A DNA stretch of 64,000 nucleotides from Epiperipatus broadwayi (taxonomy: Eukaryota > Onychophora > Udeonychophora > Euonychophora > Peripatidae). Location: contig JAQFVV010006644.1 of assembly GCA_028023455.1 (NCBI GenBank), positions 165,001 to 229,000 of the forward strand, written 5' to 3'. Of the stretch, positions 21,871-35,158 are shown piece after piece. Positions within the stretch are counted from its first letter, which is position 1. Each line of letters opens with the position of its first letter. The notes beneath the pieces were generated by a model, which had not been told where the DNA came from, did not search any database, and saw only the letters and a list, made by a program, of their open reading frames with translations. Position numbers and translations under genes: made by a program.

Positions 21871-24488
21871 ATAATTTTTTTTATCCCCCCCCCTTAAAAT
21901 TTTTATAATAAATATTAATATAATGTGATGATTCCAAAATTAGATACTTGTGTCTGATACATAAAAACATAACTTCAAGAAAAAGAAGAAGCAGCAAATG
22001 GCCATAGAATAAAATAATCTTTAATGATTCAATTACTGTTAAACATATTTATTAATAACATTTCAGAAAGAATCTGTTAAAATATCACAATAGGCTGACA
22101 ATTTGTTATTGAAGTAGATTCCATTATATGATGGAAATCAATAATGCAAAAAATTTGTACTTATCATTACAAATTGCAAATGCTAAGATTTTTTAAAATT
22201 ATTTTAAAACTTTTATTTAGTAATCTTAAGTCCTTTATATCATTAAAGTCAATTATGCAAGCATTCCTTCAATCAATGAATAGTAAATGATAGTGACAAT
22301 AACATTTGGAAACTGGTACCTGGATTTTTAGACATCATTGAGGTAAAAGCATAGACTGTAGAATTCCCTCTCTTTGCTTGGAGTTATTATATTATTGAAT
22401 TACATTAATGACATTAGATTGCCCTAGTAGCATCTTGAAATCTTCGGAAAAATTAACCTTGTAGGCATGAGAAACTATTGAAGTTTAATAATTATTTTGG
22501 TATGCTATTCAAAATAATATTTAAATAATTTAAAAATTAAATTCATTTGTTTTTGTGAATTTAGCTATAAACTAAGTGGAAACTCTTTTGATTATTCAAT
22601 AGGCTGATAGTATATATTAAATCAAAAATCACATTTTTAACTTATTATTATTTTATGTTGACAACTGGTGACAACTATATTCTAGGGGGAAAAAATGATA
22701 ATTTAAAAAAAGTTGAATATATTTTGTAAATTATTAATAGAATAAAATAATATTGTATTTGTAGATAATAAATAATCTTCTTTAAATCAACTATGTTTTA
22801 ATCTAATAATATATATTTTTAAAAGTTCTAGCTATCATCAAATAGAAGCACTTAGAGTATTTTTAAACTTTATATAAAACATTTTGAAATGAGAGAAGTA
22901 TAACATGTATCCCAAAAAAAGGTTCCTTTTTTTCTTTTTTTCCGTTGTATATATCTGAGCATTTCTCCCCCAGTTTCAATATATCCAATCATCCATCAAC
23001 AGAAAATGCCAGACAATCCTCACTCAGATAGTTGTGATATGAAGATTGGACTGACAAAAACCAAAAAAAAAATTGTATTACTATATACATATATTGTGAA
23101 CAGATAAGATTCAAGATTGAAACTTAACACAAAAAATAAAGTCAAAAAGATATAGGAAGAAGTGATAAATAATCACAATGATTAATTAATCACAATTACA
23201 ATAATAATAAAACCAAAGAAACAAAAATTATATTTGCTATCCTCATAAATAGATAATTTATATAATTCTTATTACTATCCTGTATATGTGAAGAATATAA
23301 AGGTCTATGTAACATTTATTTAATACAATCCTTTGACATATAAATAGACAATGATATGAAATGTTTATTTAAAAAAGAATATATTAGATTATTTAAAAGG
23401 ATAGAGTTATAAGTATTTAAAACAGAAAAAACAATGAGAAAAATATTCTTCAGACTGCTCATCATGAACAACACACATGCACACAAATTTTCAAGAATTT
23501 GCCCTCAATTGCATTTACATATTCACAATTATGGTTTCAAAAATAAAGCTAATAACCTATTGGTTGTTCATGTTCCGTTTTTGAAAAATAGAAAAGTGAT
23601 TTCTACAAGCGGTTTTATTTTACAAAGCAATAAATTGCCGAAGAAAACTTCTATTTGCAATTAGGTAGATAGTAACGGTTTGCAATTTTTAAAATTTAAT
23701 TCAAGCTATTAAGTTTTTAAAAATAAACATATATAACTATACCACTAATATTTGTTTTTATCTCAATATAAATAAAATTCGAAACAAAATTGCATTAATG
23801 TGTTGCATACAGATGACGTTTACTTAATTATTTATTAAAATAATATTTTAAAACTAACAGAGATTAAAAGATTTTAAATATTTTTCAAGAATAAATGAAA
23901 ACAAATTAAATTCTATAAATAATTTTAATATATATCTATGCTTAGAATTTTGATATTAAAATGTTAAAATTTCGATTGGAATATGAGATTTTTATGATAC
24001 TTTGATATTTTATATCTTAGACACAACCCAACCAAAAATATTATGATGATCAAACGAGGTATCATTTCATTTGCAAGTATTTTTTAATGAAATCATTTAG
24101 TGCTAATAGGTATATTTCCTGAATTGATCATTCATCTGTAATTCAACAAGTTATCTTAGTTAATTAAAAGATTCATTAATACTGGTAGATTTATTCACGG
24201 TAAAACAAACTGTTTACAAGATTCATATATTCATTTTTAAATGAGTATTTCGGCAAACTTATATTGCAATCTTCCACATTACTCTAAAATTTCTTGCTCA
24301 CTAGCATTTTCGGCTTTCAGATGATCATCAAGCATTAGAAATACATAATTATCTTTAACTATGTGCATACATATTTTATTGAGAGAATAAATTTTACTAA
24401 TAATATAAGTAATTTATTAAATAATAGACCACCAATATTACTACTATCATATTATTGATGTTAAATGTTTATTTAATTGTATAGTTCA

Positions 24489-24490
<2 letters not shown>
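21871..24490. other. AT-rich stretch, nothing recognised
   Basis: 2.6 kb without a frame, RNA or repeat I can support. A C9 run lies near 21886. The plus frame at 23434-23664 (76 aa) has no visible motif. Confidence 0.5.

Positions 24491-24491
<1 letters not shown>

Positions 24492-24536
<45 letters not shown>
24492..24536. repeat. (AT)n microsatellite at LINE 5' end
   Basis: About 22 AT units immediately before the 5' end of the RTE copy. Confidence 0.9.
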
Positions 24537-24538
<2 letters not shown>

Positions 24539-24859
24539 ATGCAAAAGGGAGTTTGCTATTAACTGAAAGGAGACCCTTTGATTCCTCTTGGAGGCCTTAA
24601 AGGAACCGAGCAGGGCAAATTCCTAATGTCCACTCCATACATTCTTGTCATTGTAGCTGTTATTGCTATGTGATTATTTATATAATATGCGAACATGGAT
24701 GGGTTGCTCATCAACATGCATTAGCCAGCATGGTGAGTTTATTGGCTTTTTACCTCTGCATTTAAGATAAAGAAACACCATGGTCTTTCTTCTCAGTTGC
24801 CTGATAAAGCAGAATGAATGTTTGTGTAAATGATAAATATTTTTCCAATATAAACAATT

Positions 24860-25683
24860 ATGACAGACAAAAATAAATCATGGCTCTTATTCCCAGGAGG
24901 CTGTAAAATCACCAACCAAGGCAGCAGTTGGTGGCTGAAGGCAGAGGGTGCTAAGAATCCCCTGATTGTGGATCCAGGCTGCCATTTGATGATAACTTTT
25001 TATTTAGATACAACTGCAGATCACTTTCAAGTGAAGGAAGATTGCAAGAATTAGAAGAAGAAATGTCTTATATTTAATGAGACATTATTGGACTTTGTGA
25101 AGTTAGAAGAAAAAAATGATTTAAAAAGGAGACATGTACTCTATTATAAGAGTACAAATATTGAAACTACAAGTGGAGTAGGATTCATTATAAATATAAA
25201 GTGGAAGAACAACATTGTGGAGATTGATGGTGTGTCGGATAGAGTGGAAGATTAGTTATACAACTTAATAGCAGATACCAAATGCATATAATTAAGGTTT
25301 ATGCAACAATAAGTTCTCATAGTGATGAAGTAGTACAAGATTTTTATATGGATGTACAAAAGGTTTTTGATCAGAGTAAATATTTTAGAATTGGTAAGGG
25401 AGACTTTAATGCTAGAATTGGTAAACAAATGAGAGATGAAAGTGCTGTAGGTAATTTTGGTTATGGTAATAGAAATGAGAGAGGACATAGACTTGTGGAG
25501 TTTGCAAAAAAGGAAAATCTTTATATTATGAATTTTTTTTATTAGAAAAATGTTAAAAGAAAATGGACATGGTAGCATCCAAATGAAGGTACAGCAAAAT
25601 TGGATTATATTTTGTCTAACAGAAAAAATATATTTCAAGATTGTAATGTTCTTAATAAATTTAACTCAGGAAGTGATCATTGA
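24860..25683 (+). pseudogene. N-terminus and endonuclease of RTE copy 2, broken
   Basis: 24860-25054 opens with MTDKNKSWLLFPGG and runs through LIVDPGCHLM. The copy at 48169 keeps the same start, so this is probably the true N-terminus of the polyprotein. Later frames show AISSHSDEVVQDFYMD, KGDFNARIGK (motif DFN), GNFGYGNRNERGHRLVEF and finally GSDH, followed directly by TGA at 25681-25683. That stop occurs at the same place in the two other near-full copies. Confidence 0.8.
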
Positions 25684-25859
25684 TAAGTAAGTTGTTAGAT
25701 ACTTGTTAAAGCAAAACTAGAGAGACAAAAATTAATTAAGAAAAACAGTATTTACAGTTGATATTTCTAATCTTCAGAAACATTCTAATGAATTTAAATT
25801 AGAACTTAAAAATTGGTTTCAAGTATTAGTAGATTTTAAACATGATTTATATTTGAATG

Positions 25860-27480
25860 AAATTAATATGAAAATAACTGATACAATTTTAAAAACTGCA
25901 ACAAAATAGCTGGTAGAAAAAAGCAGCAATTGATACATAAAATTTCTATTGAGATTAGAGAATTTATGAAGAAAAGAAGGAATATGAAGATATACAAAAA
26001 TGATGCATTAAAAAGGATTGAATATCTTGAATTTTGTAAAATGGTGTGGAAAAATGTTGAATATAGTATAAGAAAGTATAACTTTGAACTAGGAAGGAAA
26101 GCTGTAGAAAAAAATAAAAGTCTCAAGAGCGTAAAACAACATTTTGGTATTGGTAGGAAATTTATATCTGCAATAAAAAAATATGGAATTATTACTAAAA
26201 AGAGAGATGACATCATGAAATGAGTAGAAGACTTCTATCAAGAATTTTATGGTAATAAAAAACAAGTATCTTCTATATCTATTACATCTTCTGAATTGAA
26301 CAGAATTTTTAATGAAGAAGTGAGACATGCAACTAAATGTAAGAAGAAAGGAAAGGCTCCAGGTAATGATGGACTTATAATTGATATATTAAAAGAAGCA
26401 GGTGAAGAAATCGATTTTTTTTTTAGCTAAGTTATATACAAAATTTCTAAATGATAAAGTTGTACCAGAGGATTGGAAGAATGCAGTATTAATATTTAAA
26501 AAAGGTGATAAAGAAGATATTAGAAATTACAGACCTATCAGACTTTTATCAGTTTTATACAAATTGTGTACAAAAATAATTACAACTCGTCTACAGAGAA
26601 CATTGGATTTACACCAACCAAGAGAACATGCTGGATTTAAAAGTGGTTTTAGTACAGTAGATCATATTCAGGTATTGAGAGAAGTTATATAAAGGACAAA
26701 TGGATATGAGTTGCCATTTTGCCTTGGATTTGTAGATTATGAAAAGGCATTTGATTCTATAAACATTTCTTCAGTGATTAAAGCATTGGATCATCAAGGT
26801 ATAGATCCAGGATATTGTTGTATTTTAAAGAAGATTTATAAAAATGCAATAGCAACAATTAGATTACATAATGATACTATGAAAGTCAACATTGAGAAGG
26901 GTGTAGACAGGGTGACTCCATATCTCCAAAACTTTTTACAGCAGTGCTGCAAGAAGTATTTTGTGGATTAAAATGGGAAGCTAAAGGAGTGAAAGTAAAT
27001 GGAGATTATTTAAATCATTTAGATTTTGCAGATGATGTAGTTGTTTTGGAAAATAATGCTTTAGAGCTGCAGGAAATGTTACAGGAATTATCAGATAAAA
27101 GTAGGAAAGTAGGATTAGAGATAAACACTAAAAAGACTAAAGTAATGTTTAATGGATTTTCTCAATATATTGAAATATAGATTGATTATGATTTAGAAAA
27201 AGTTAACAATTACTAATACCTTGGTCAGATTATTAATACAGATGGAAACATAGTGGATGAAATTAATTATAGAATTAAACTTGGTTGAAGTGCTTTTGGT
27301 AGAAATAACTTAATGCTAAAAGGAAATGTGCCTATGTGTTTGAAAAGGAAGATTTTTAATCAATGTGTTTTACCAGTTCTTACTTAAAAATCTGAGACTT
27401 GAACACATAATAGAAGAACAATACAGAGACTTCAGACCATTCAAGGAAGTATGGAGAGATGTATGTTGGGAGTAACAAGA
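25860..27480 (+). pseudogene. Linker and reverse transcriptase of RTE copy 2, broken
   Basis: Frames at 25930-26223 (basic linker), 26402-26692 (VPEDWKNAVLIFKKGD, NYRPIRLLSVLYK, HAGFKSGFSTVDHIQ), 26711-26971 (LGFVDYEKAFDSI) and 26944-27180 (HLDFADDVVVLE, VGLEINTKKTKVMFN) hold RT motifs in the right order. The motif-B region near 26900 is frameshifted (RQGD not intact). The C-terminal region continues to about 27700 with many stops. Confidence 0.8.
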
Positions 27481-27785
27481 AGAGATTGAAAACACAATAT
27501 ATGGGTAAGAGAACAAACATGTGTTACTGACCTCATTAAAAGACTGATGTGAACTGGGTTGGACATATTGCTAGAAGAGATGATAATAGATCAGCAATTG
27601 AAATCTTAAACTGGATTCCAAGAGATTGTAAAAGACCTAAAAGGAGACCACATGTGAGATGGATGGACAAAATAAGAAAGGGTGCAGAGGTGATGTAGAG
27701 AAGAGAAGCTAAATATCGGAGATGATGGATTGAACTTGGAGAGACCTACATCCTACAGTGGATTGATAATGGTTGATGATATATA

Positions 27786-30746
27786 AGAATTATGTTTAGT
27801 ATTCACCTTTTAATATTTATAACATACTTTGAATTATTAATTTGTTAAATAAGGAATTTTCAAATATGCATCAAATATATTCTGTTCCATACATTGTGCA
27901 GTATAAATAACAATACAGCTTCCCAAAATATATTTTTATATGATATAAGATGAAAAGAGAGAAAGAAAAGCTTTTAAAATATTATCTTCTCATAAACTCT
28001 ACTTCTTCTTTTGATATATTTTACTCAATTGATTTATTGATGAGAACAAATGTAATTCTTCCTAATAAGTTAAATTAATATGTACTATAAATATATCTAT
28101 TTGAATATACAATACAGCAAAGTGGATTTCATATATATATATATATATATGAAAAACAAAAACAAGTTATAAATCAAGTGACTTGCTTTAATATATATAT
28201 ATTAAAACAATCTCCTATAACATTTAAAGGTTAGCTTTGCCCCCCAAAAAATTAATGTAAAACGTGGTTTAAATTATTGGTTAGTTTAGTGCAGATATTT
28301 GTAAAATTTATTCATTAAATTATAGATAGATTTTATGATTGTGTTTGGCAGATTTAATAAGTCAAAATCATGACCACAATTAAGATTAACATAAGCAACA
28401 ATTCAGGCAATAAATTACCATTTTAATGCTTCATTTACAAGGTTTTACAATTATGACATTTTTTCATTTATAATAGTTAAAGCACACAAGGTCTTGACCA
28501 GAATATCAAAGCAATACCAATCTATGATACACTTTTTTATTGAAAGTTAATGAATCCAAATTGTTCAGGACTGAATTTATTATTATATATAAGATCTAAT
28601 AGTTAGTAGTAGAGGATAACTTTCTACTAGTGAAATAATAGTGTTTGGGGCATTCACATTTTTTTAAGTTTTTTTATATTTTCTTTTAAATAGGTTTTAT
28701 TTTATCATTTTTAATTTATTACAGTAATTTAAAAAGTATTTTTTATATTAATATAATTATATTTAAATATTGATTTGATCTCTTCCAAAGTATGATTGCT
28801 TTTGATGACTCTGCCTTGAAAAAAAAAGGCATGGCAAATTTACATCTGTATATTTGAAACGATTTTCCTGTTGATGTCTGAATTTGTTATTACAGTATAT
28901 GTAAAACCTAATAGCTAGCAGAAAAAAATCTCTTTGCTAATATAAAATATGTAAATGAGATATTTATTTTATATAGCGCTATGTTTTTATAAACTGTAAT
29001 AGTAATAATCAGCCATTAAGCTAATGCACATGCGCTTTGTGGATTTTTAACTATAAATGATTCCAAACACAAATCGAGTCTTTAATTATTTGGGTTTTTA
29101 CACTTGCCAGCTATTTACACTTTCTGATAAATATTTTATAATAGAGTCTTTAATTACCATTGTATATAACAAAATATTCTAAATATATAAACCAAAGTAA
29201 AATGTAAAATTATATTCCATAAGAGATTTGGAGCTATGCTTATTATATAGTACTAATATTTAAAATTATTAATTTAGGGTTAGCTTTCACAAAACTATAT
29301 TGCATAGAAAACCTAGCTTAGCAACTATATGTAAATAATTGTAAATAAAATGGATAATAGACATCTTAAGAATTGAATCAAATTTATTCTGACATTAAAC
29401 TAAAGTTTATTGCTCAGATAAATTTTTTCAAGATGTCTGCTATTCAAAGCTCACGTGACATAATTGCTCTATATTTATTCCTAATGATTATTATTGAAAT
29501 AAATTAAAATAATTATAATTTCATTGCTTTTTATTTTATAACACATCTATCAAATATATATATATATATAAATAATATTTTTTGAAATACAATTTTAAAG
29601 ATTCTAATTATTTAACATTAGTCGTTTTCCATTTAATTGTTGAGGTCTCTTAAGATAAATATATATTTTTTGAGTATACAGTATAAACTTTTATATCTTA
29701 ATTTTATTATAATTTATTAAATATTCTGGAATTTGTATAATTTTTTCATAATTTACTTTAAGACCTGTTTTCCAAATAATGATGACATAGTTCTGATTTT
29801 AAATGTGGTTAATTTAGACATTTTTTTGATAATTCTATGTTTTTGCTCCAAATAAAGTTATGCTTTAGCAAAACACCTTAAAAGCAAAATATCTTTTAAT
29901 TTTAAATTCAATAGTTTATAAAATAATCTAATCAAAGTTTGTTTGATATTTTCTGTATTATGTTTTTACTATTAGCAATAATTTTACCAAGCTTATTAAC
30001 CAAAATATAATAGAGCAATTTGTAAAATTATTTTGGACTTTGCTTATGATCAGTTCTAATTCTAATAAAATAATAAATGAAAACACTGTATTGTGAATTC
30101 TTGTTATATTTTTTATACATCATCATCACAAATATTAGCCTTAAGAAGATAAATGGAACTTCATCAAAACATACATTGTCTTTTACTGAGAATTTTTTTA
30201 TATCTGCAAATCAAAATCATTTTAAAGATAATCTTTTCTTCTCATGATAAATTTTTGATTCGAAGACATCTATGCAAAGTCCACCAATTCCATTTTTAAA
30301 TTTATTTTTTAAACGCATACAATATAATATTACAAACATTAAAAAAATCTACTGATTTAAAATTTATTAAATATTGGATAATATAAATTTAATATTATTA
30401 CTATACTTCTGACCTCATAATTTTTATTTAAATTTATTGATTATTATTACATTTTATAGATATTCGACAAAGAACTATAAATAACAATCTAAATGTAAAT
30501 ATATATATATATAGATTTAGAATTAGAAGTTCCTGCATTGTCCTTTTTAAATGTCATCATTTATTATTTATTCACATAGAATTTTTTTAAAATGAAATAA
30601 TCAATTCTTCACACGATGAACTTTTAACAAATGTGTTTTTAAATTATGATTTTTCAGATTTACTTATATTTTGTAATCAAACTATAATAGACACTGAAAC
30701 AGAAAATCAACCGTTATACTTTAACTAATCCAGTCTTTTTTAGGTC
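27786..30746. other. AT-rich stretch, weak local duplication only
   Basis: No coding frame or family recognised. Around 28565-28640 and 28880-28950 a block of about 70 bases recurs in diverged form (CTGAATTTRTTATTA, CTAATAGYTAG). Small (TA)n runs at 28133-28150 and 29557-29570. Confidence 0.45.
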
Positions 30747-30749
30747 ACT

Positions 30750-30875
30750 ATTGTATCACCAATTTTTTTTCCATGTGTCAAAGCATCGGCCGGAAAGCGA
30801 ATCCGGGACAACTGCTTGTAAGGCAGCTGTGCTGACCACTCGGCCACCAACGCTTGACATTGTATTACCAATTTT
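30750..30875 (-). mobile_element. tRNA-derived SINE, copy 2
   Basis: On the minus strand a tRNA-like body (30783-30853, 71 nt) runs GCGTTGGTGGCCGAGTGG ... GGATTCGCTTTCC ... CGATGC. It has A-box and B-box-like parts, and a 5-bp stem with the loop CTTACAA whose anticodon would be TAC (Val). A TTTGACACATGG tail and a short A run follow. A 17-bp target duplication with one mismatch, ATTGTATCACCAATTTT / ATTGTATTACCAATTTT, lies at 30750-30766 and 30859-30875. This proves retroposition and rules out a plain tRNA gene. Confidence 0.85.
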
Positions 30876-32469
30876 AAATCTTATTATTCCTATATATACA
30901 TATTATTTCAGTTTTAAGTACCAGATACACTTTTATTAATAATTACTTCCCATATATCAAATTATTAATCTTCTCAACTTATAATTTATACTTTAATTTA
31001 CAAATTAAATACGTTATATAATCATTTTTTTCTGTTGAAAACATACTTTTACTTCTTTTGTACGTATATATTCTAATTTAATATATGTATTTTTAAATTA
31101 TAATCTACAAACACATTTAATTTTATAAACAACTAGCAATAGACATTTGAAAAGTACCAACCACCCCTGTTACATATATTTCAATTAACAATGTTATCAA
31201 GTAGTTTTTGGATGTCTGCATCACACAATTTTTTTTATCATTATTTATCTTATCTATCCGAACAATTTTATATCTTTATTTGAAAAGTATTCTATTAAAA
31301 TTGTAAGCATATCTTTACCATTACATCCTGCTTTGCCATCTATTAAGAAAATATTTTTAGACTCCTTTTTTAGAATAATTTAATAATAGTAAAAGTAAAT
31401 TATTAAACAATTCAAAACAAAACAACACTCTCCATATAGTAGTGATCATGTGATGAATAGTAAAAGTACCAAATAATTATTAAACATGTTACTCAAGTAA
31501 AATTTCTAAACAAATTTAGTTCCTAAGTGATTCATTATTCATTATACTACTTCATGACAGTTCACAATTAAAAGAATTCCCAGTTTTATAAACTGATTTT
31601 AGTATTGCTTTCTCATTACCAAAACAAAATATTTTATAATCAAAAAAATTGAGTAGAAATTTTTGTATAAGTAATTAGAAGACGAAATTATTGTACAAAC
31701 AATTTTAATATTTATCGCAATGTATGATTGACAATAGTAGAGACACATGATAAAAAGATAAACATTAAGAGAGAAAATATTGTTGCCTGTTTTGGAAATG
31801 ATACTTAGAACCCATCTTCTTTTATAAAGCATTGCCATGTATTCTTTGCCAACCATTACTTACTATTGTTCTATGATTTATTCTTATATTTGAAAATAAT
31901 TTTCTAATTGTAATATTATCAATATTACATATAAAAATGTCAAAATAATGGTAAATTATCTTCTTTATTGACCAAGAAAAATCACTTAGTTCAAGTAGAC
32001 TTTCATCTAATTATCTCATATCTTTTTTCAGATAAAAAAATAACACTATGTTAGTAATATTATAAGATAATATACAACATCATTCTTAATAGCTTCATTA
32101 CAAAAGATCTCAAATACTAGTTTATAAAGAATCATAGTCATTATTGACACACAATTAACATAAGCAGTTACAATCTTAATCCAAAACTAAAAGCAGAAAT
32201 TCAATGAATATTTAAAATATTCTGAAAATCATAACCATGACAGCTCAAAAGAAATCAAACATGAATAGTTGCACTGCCTTAAATGACTATCATGAAACTT
32301 TTGTGTAATGAACTAAGATATAGTTAATCAATATTGTACAAGTAGATAGAACTCAATTAATTTACAATCTGCCACAATAGATCTATAAGTTATGTAATAA
32401 ATTTATAATATTGTTTATTGCTTATAAAAAATTGAATGAATAAAGACATACTTACAAAATCTCAAGGGG
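30876..32469. other. AT-rich stretch, nothing recognised
   Basis: No frame or repeat supported. The minus frame 31599-31856 is hydrophobic and AT-driven in composition. Confidence 0.5.
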
Positions 32470-32660
32470 AAAAAAACAAACAAATGCAAATACCCAGAAC
32501 AAACACTAGAGTAACCACAACACACAAAAATATATACACATAGAGAGAAGAAGAGAAGCAAGGATATATAAAGAGTATAAATACAGTAAGGGGGCATTTG
32601 ACTCCAGACTTTCAAATTCCCTTCAGTCATTTAATCCATCTTATACACACATACATGTGA
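32470..32660 (-). mobile_element. Possible second tRNA-derived SINE family, copy
   Basis: The minus strand around 32640-32590 reads AATGACTGAAGGGAATTTG then GGAGTCAAATGCC, which lines up with TGACTGAAGAATGCTTG and GGGTTCAGATCC at 33 kb. The second block resembles a polymerase III B-box. Element ends and target duplication are not clear. Confidence 0.3.
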
Positions 32661-32989
32661 AAAAGATAAACGATCTCCAATATATGTATTTTATGTTGAA
32701 CAAGCACTCAACAGTTGGTCTGGATCATCATATTCTACACATATATGTAATCAGTGCTTGGTTTATATTAAGATAGCAAATCTTCAAATTTTGATAGACT
32801 TTAATGATCTCTCTTCTCCAATTTTTTAGTCATCCATATTATTGACAATCTGCTGATGACATATTGAAAGCTTTTGTTTTCCAATTTTGTTGCCATAACC
32901 ATGTTGATTGTCATTCTGACTTTTCATATGTTAAACCTTTAAGTCCATTTAAATATACAGAAGAGGGATGGGTAGAATAGAAGCTGAAT

Positions 32990-33160
32990 CTACAATATTT
33001 AAATGCAAGAATAGTATATATACTTAAGTTAGATGTAATTAGAAGGAATTGGATGACTGAAGAATGCTTGAAATTCTGGGTTCAGATCCTCTCTAATTAT
33101 AGCCAGCTAAGGTTTATATACTCTACTTGTATGCAAATACTAAATACAATAACTGATAAA
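32990..33160 (+). mobile_element. Possible second tRNA-derived SINE family, copy
   Basis: GGATGACTGAAGAATGCTTG is followed by GGGTTCAGATCC (33078-33089), a good B-box match, in the same arrangement as at 32.6 kb (minus) and 52.29 kb (plus). The A-box is unclear. Boundaries are guesses. Confidence 0.35.
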
Positions 33161-35113
33161 TGCTTATAAGAATAATCTAGAGATAAGGGAGAAAGCAATT
33201 TACATCCACTGGATATTAAAATTCATGAGAAATAATTGGACTGAAAATATACCAAACTAGTTTCTCATTAGAAACAATAATAGAGGACAGCCAAAAAGTT
33301 TTTACAATGATTATGTGCCTACTAACACAATATTATGAAAAGATAAATCACTGCAAAACATTACCCTAATTAGGATATTGAAAGGTGAAAGTTTAATAAG
33401 GACTGTTTCAGTCAACAGCCACAACATTGATATTATTATAATCTAAATTAAAACCTATATAGAATAACGAATGATAAACATGACCTTAGTTTAAAACGAT
33501 CTCACTTAAGCTCAAAAGTTTTTAAATAGCATTATTACATGCAATCAAACTATAGATCCAATTTTGTTTCCTAGATGGAAGATAATAAAGAATCAACAAT
33601 CTTGATCAGTATTAATTTTATCAGAATACTGGCTACAAAAAAAGTGTGATTATAATTTATCGCTAGTGATGGTGGGGTACTACAAACTGGAAATAAAAAT
33701 GATCTATTTATTTGTTTTTTAATTTGTATTCACATATTTAGTTTTGTAATTACTATCATTTGTTTTATTTTTATATTATTTGTTTTTAAATATACTATTT
33801 ATTTAGATTTAATATTTTTTTTATTTATTTTACTTTATGAGAATTATATAATTCTTGACAAATTTGTAGAAACTGAAATCTTTTAAAAGTATTAAAAATT
33901 ATTAAGTTTAATGTACTGTACATAAATTGTATTTAATGAACATATTATTCTATTAAAAATAATTTTCTTTTTTATGCTGAATATGTAATTAAATTTTTTT
34001 ATTATTATGGCAATTCATTCCGTTTTTTCATTCATAATGAAAATTTATTATTAGTCTCTTGTTAGATTGCCCTTGCGTTACAACCGTTTGATTTAATTTA
34101 ATTTTTTTTTTTTTATGGCTGTTCTTTAAAAAGGTAAATAAAAAAATATATATATATAAAATTTTAATGTTTATTAAAGAAAAATAAAAGTCATTTAAAT
34201 TTTAAAGTAAGTATAATAAAAATATCTTAATTTATTTAAGTAAAAATGTAATTAAAATTCTCCCTTTTCTGCTTTCATTTTATTAATGTTTTTTTTATGT
34301 AATTATGAAATGCATATTGATTTGAATTAAACAAGGAAGTAAGTTAGAATAGAAATTAAAATAGAATTATATATTAGTTTACAATCTTGGATTAATTAAA
34401 AGCGAAAATAGAGAGAGTTCATTTTATTTAAGACTCAAAATAACACCCTTTATCAAACGCATACACATATACATATATGAAACAATTTGTGGAACATGTA
34501 TTAGTTCACTTGTTTATTATTCACAACCCGGAGTTCAAATATAATTAAAACTCGCAAATCCAAGCTTCTAATAAGTTTAAGATTTTTTTTTAGATAATCG
34601 GCATATAACAAAGATATCTAGACATCCAAATATCTATCTGACTAAGCTAAGTTAAAAAATAAATCAAGAAAAAAACCAGGTAGCTTTTTTTACATTATTT
34701 TGCAAAGAACTAATGTGGTCTTATAATTTTAAAGATCCTAATTACTGAATAATGGTAAAAATCGTTCATGTTTCAATATATATATGTTTTTAAATGAAGT
34801 CGTCTCGGTATACTGCAGATCTGTAAAATACAGTAATTATATTCAATATCAAACAAAGTCACTCAAGTTTAGTTAATTTATTATTTCAACTTAAATCTCC
34901 TTTTGTGCTGAAAATAGTACAAAATCATATTATATATTTGAATGTTATCGTCAATATTTTATTTGTACATTTATTAATTGCATCAGACTATTTTTTAAAA
35001 AAATAGTTGGAGAAATAATTATTTTTCTTTTAATATTATTAAAAGAATTATATTATTTTGGACGTGTGCGCATACAAATATTACAGTAAAAAGAAAATAG
35101 CTAATTGTAAGGT
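33161..35113. other. AT-rich stretch, nothing recognised
   Basis: No coding frame, RNA gene or repeat family seen; only short A and T runs. Confidence 0.5.
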
Positions 35114-35158
35114 AATTTTGTCTGCTCAGTTCCTTAGAGGAACTGATCAGACAAAATT
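35114..35158. repeat. Snap-back hairpin at LINE 5' junction
   Basis: Arms 35114-35134 and 35138-35158 match at 20 of 21 positions around a TAG loop. The right arm belongs to the RTE leader (AGGAACTGATCAGAC, compare AGGAACCGAGCAGGG at 24602). The left arm is an inverted copy of it. Confidence 0.85.

Larger units (their letters stand above)
24535..27785 (+). mobile_element. RTE-type LINE, family B copy 2, full length but dead
   Basis: About 3.25 kb, from ATGGATGCAAAAGGG to GGTTGATGATATATA. Order: 5' leader of 325 bp, an ATG at 24860, N-terminal segment, AP-type endonuclease, linker, reverse transcriptase and C-terminal region with a short 3' UTR. Several frames are used because of frameshifts and stops. 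It is the copy with the clearest RT active site (LDFADDVVV at about 27025). Target duplication cannot be resolved because the 5' flank is an AT repeat. Confidence 0.88.

Noticed and set aside
23434-23664. 76-aa plus frame with mixed composition
   Set aside because: No motif, no splice context worth noting, and a run of this length is expected by chance.
30783-30853. A functional tRNA-Val gene
   Set aside because: The B-box is imperfect, the body is flanked by a 17-bp target duplication, and a SINE-type tail shared with two other loci follows.
30751-30939. Plus frame over the SINE at 30.8 kb
   Set aside because: It runs antisense through the tRNA-like body and its target duplications, so it is not a gene.
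31599-31856. 85-aa minus frame with hydrophobic residues
   Set aside because: Composition is that expected of AT-rich DNA, and the region has no splice signals as good as those at 61321-61630.
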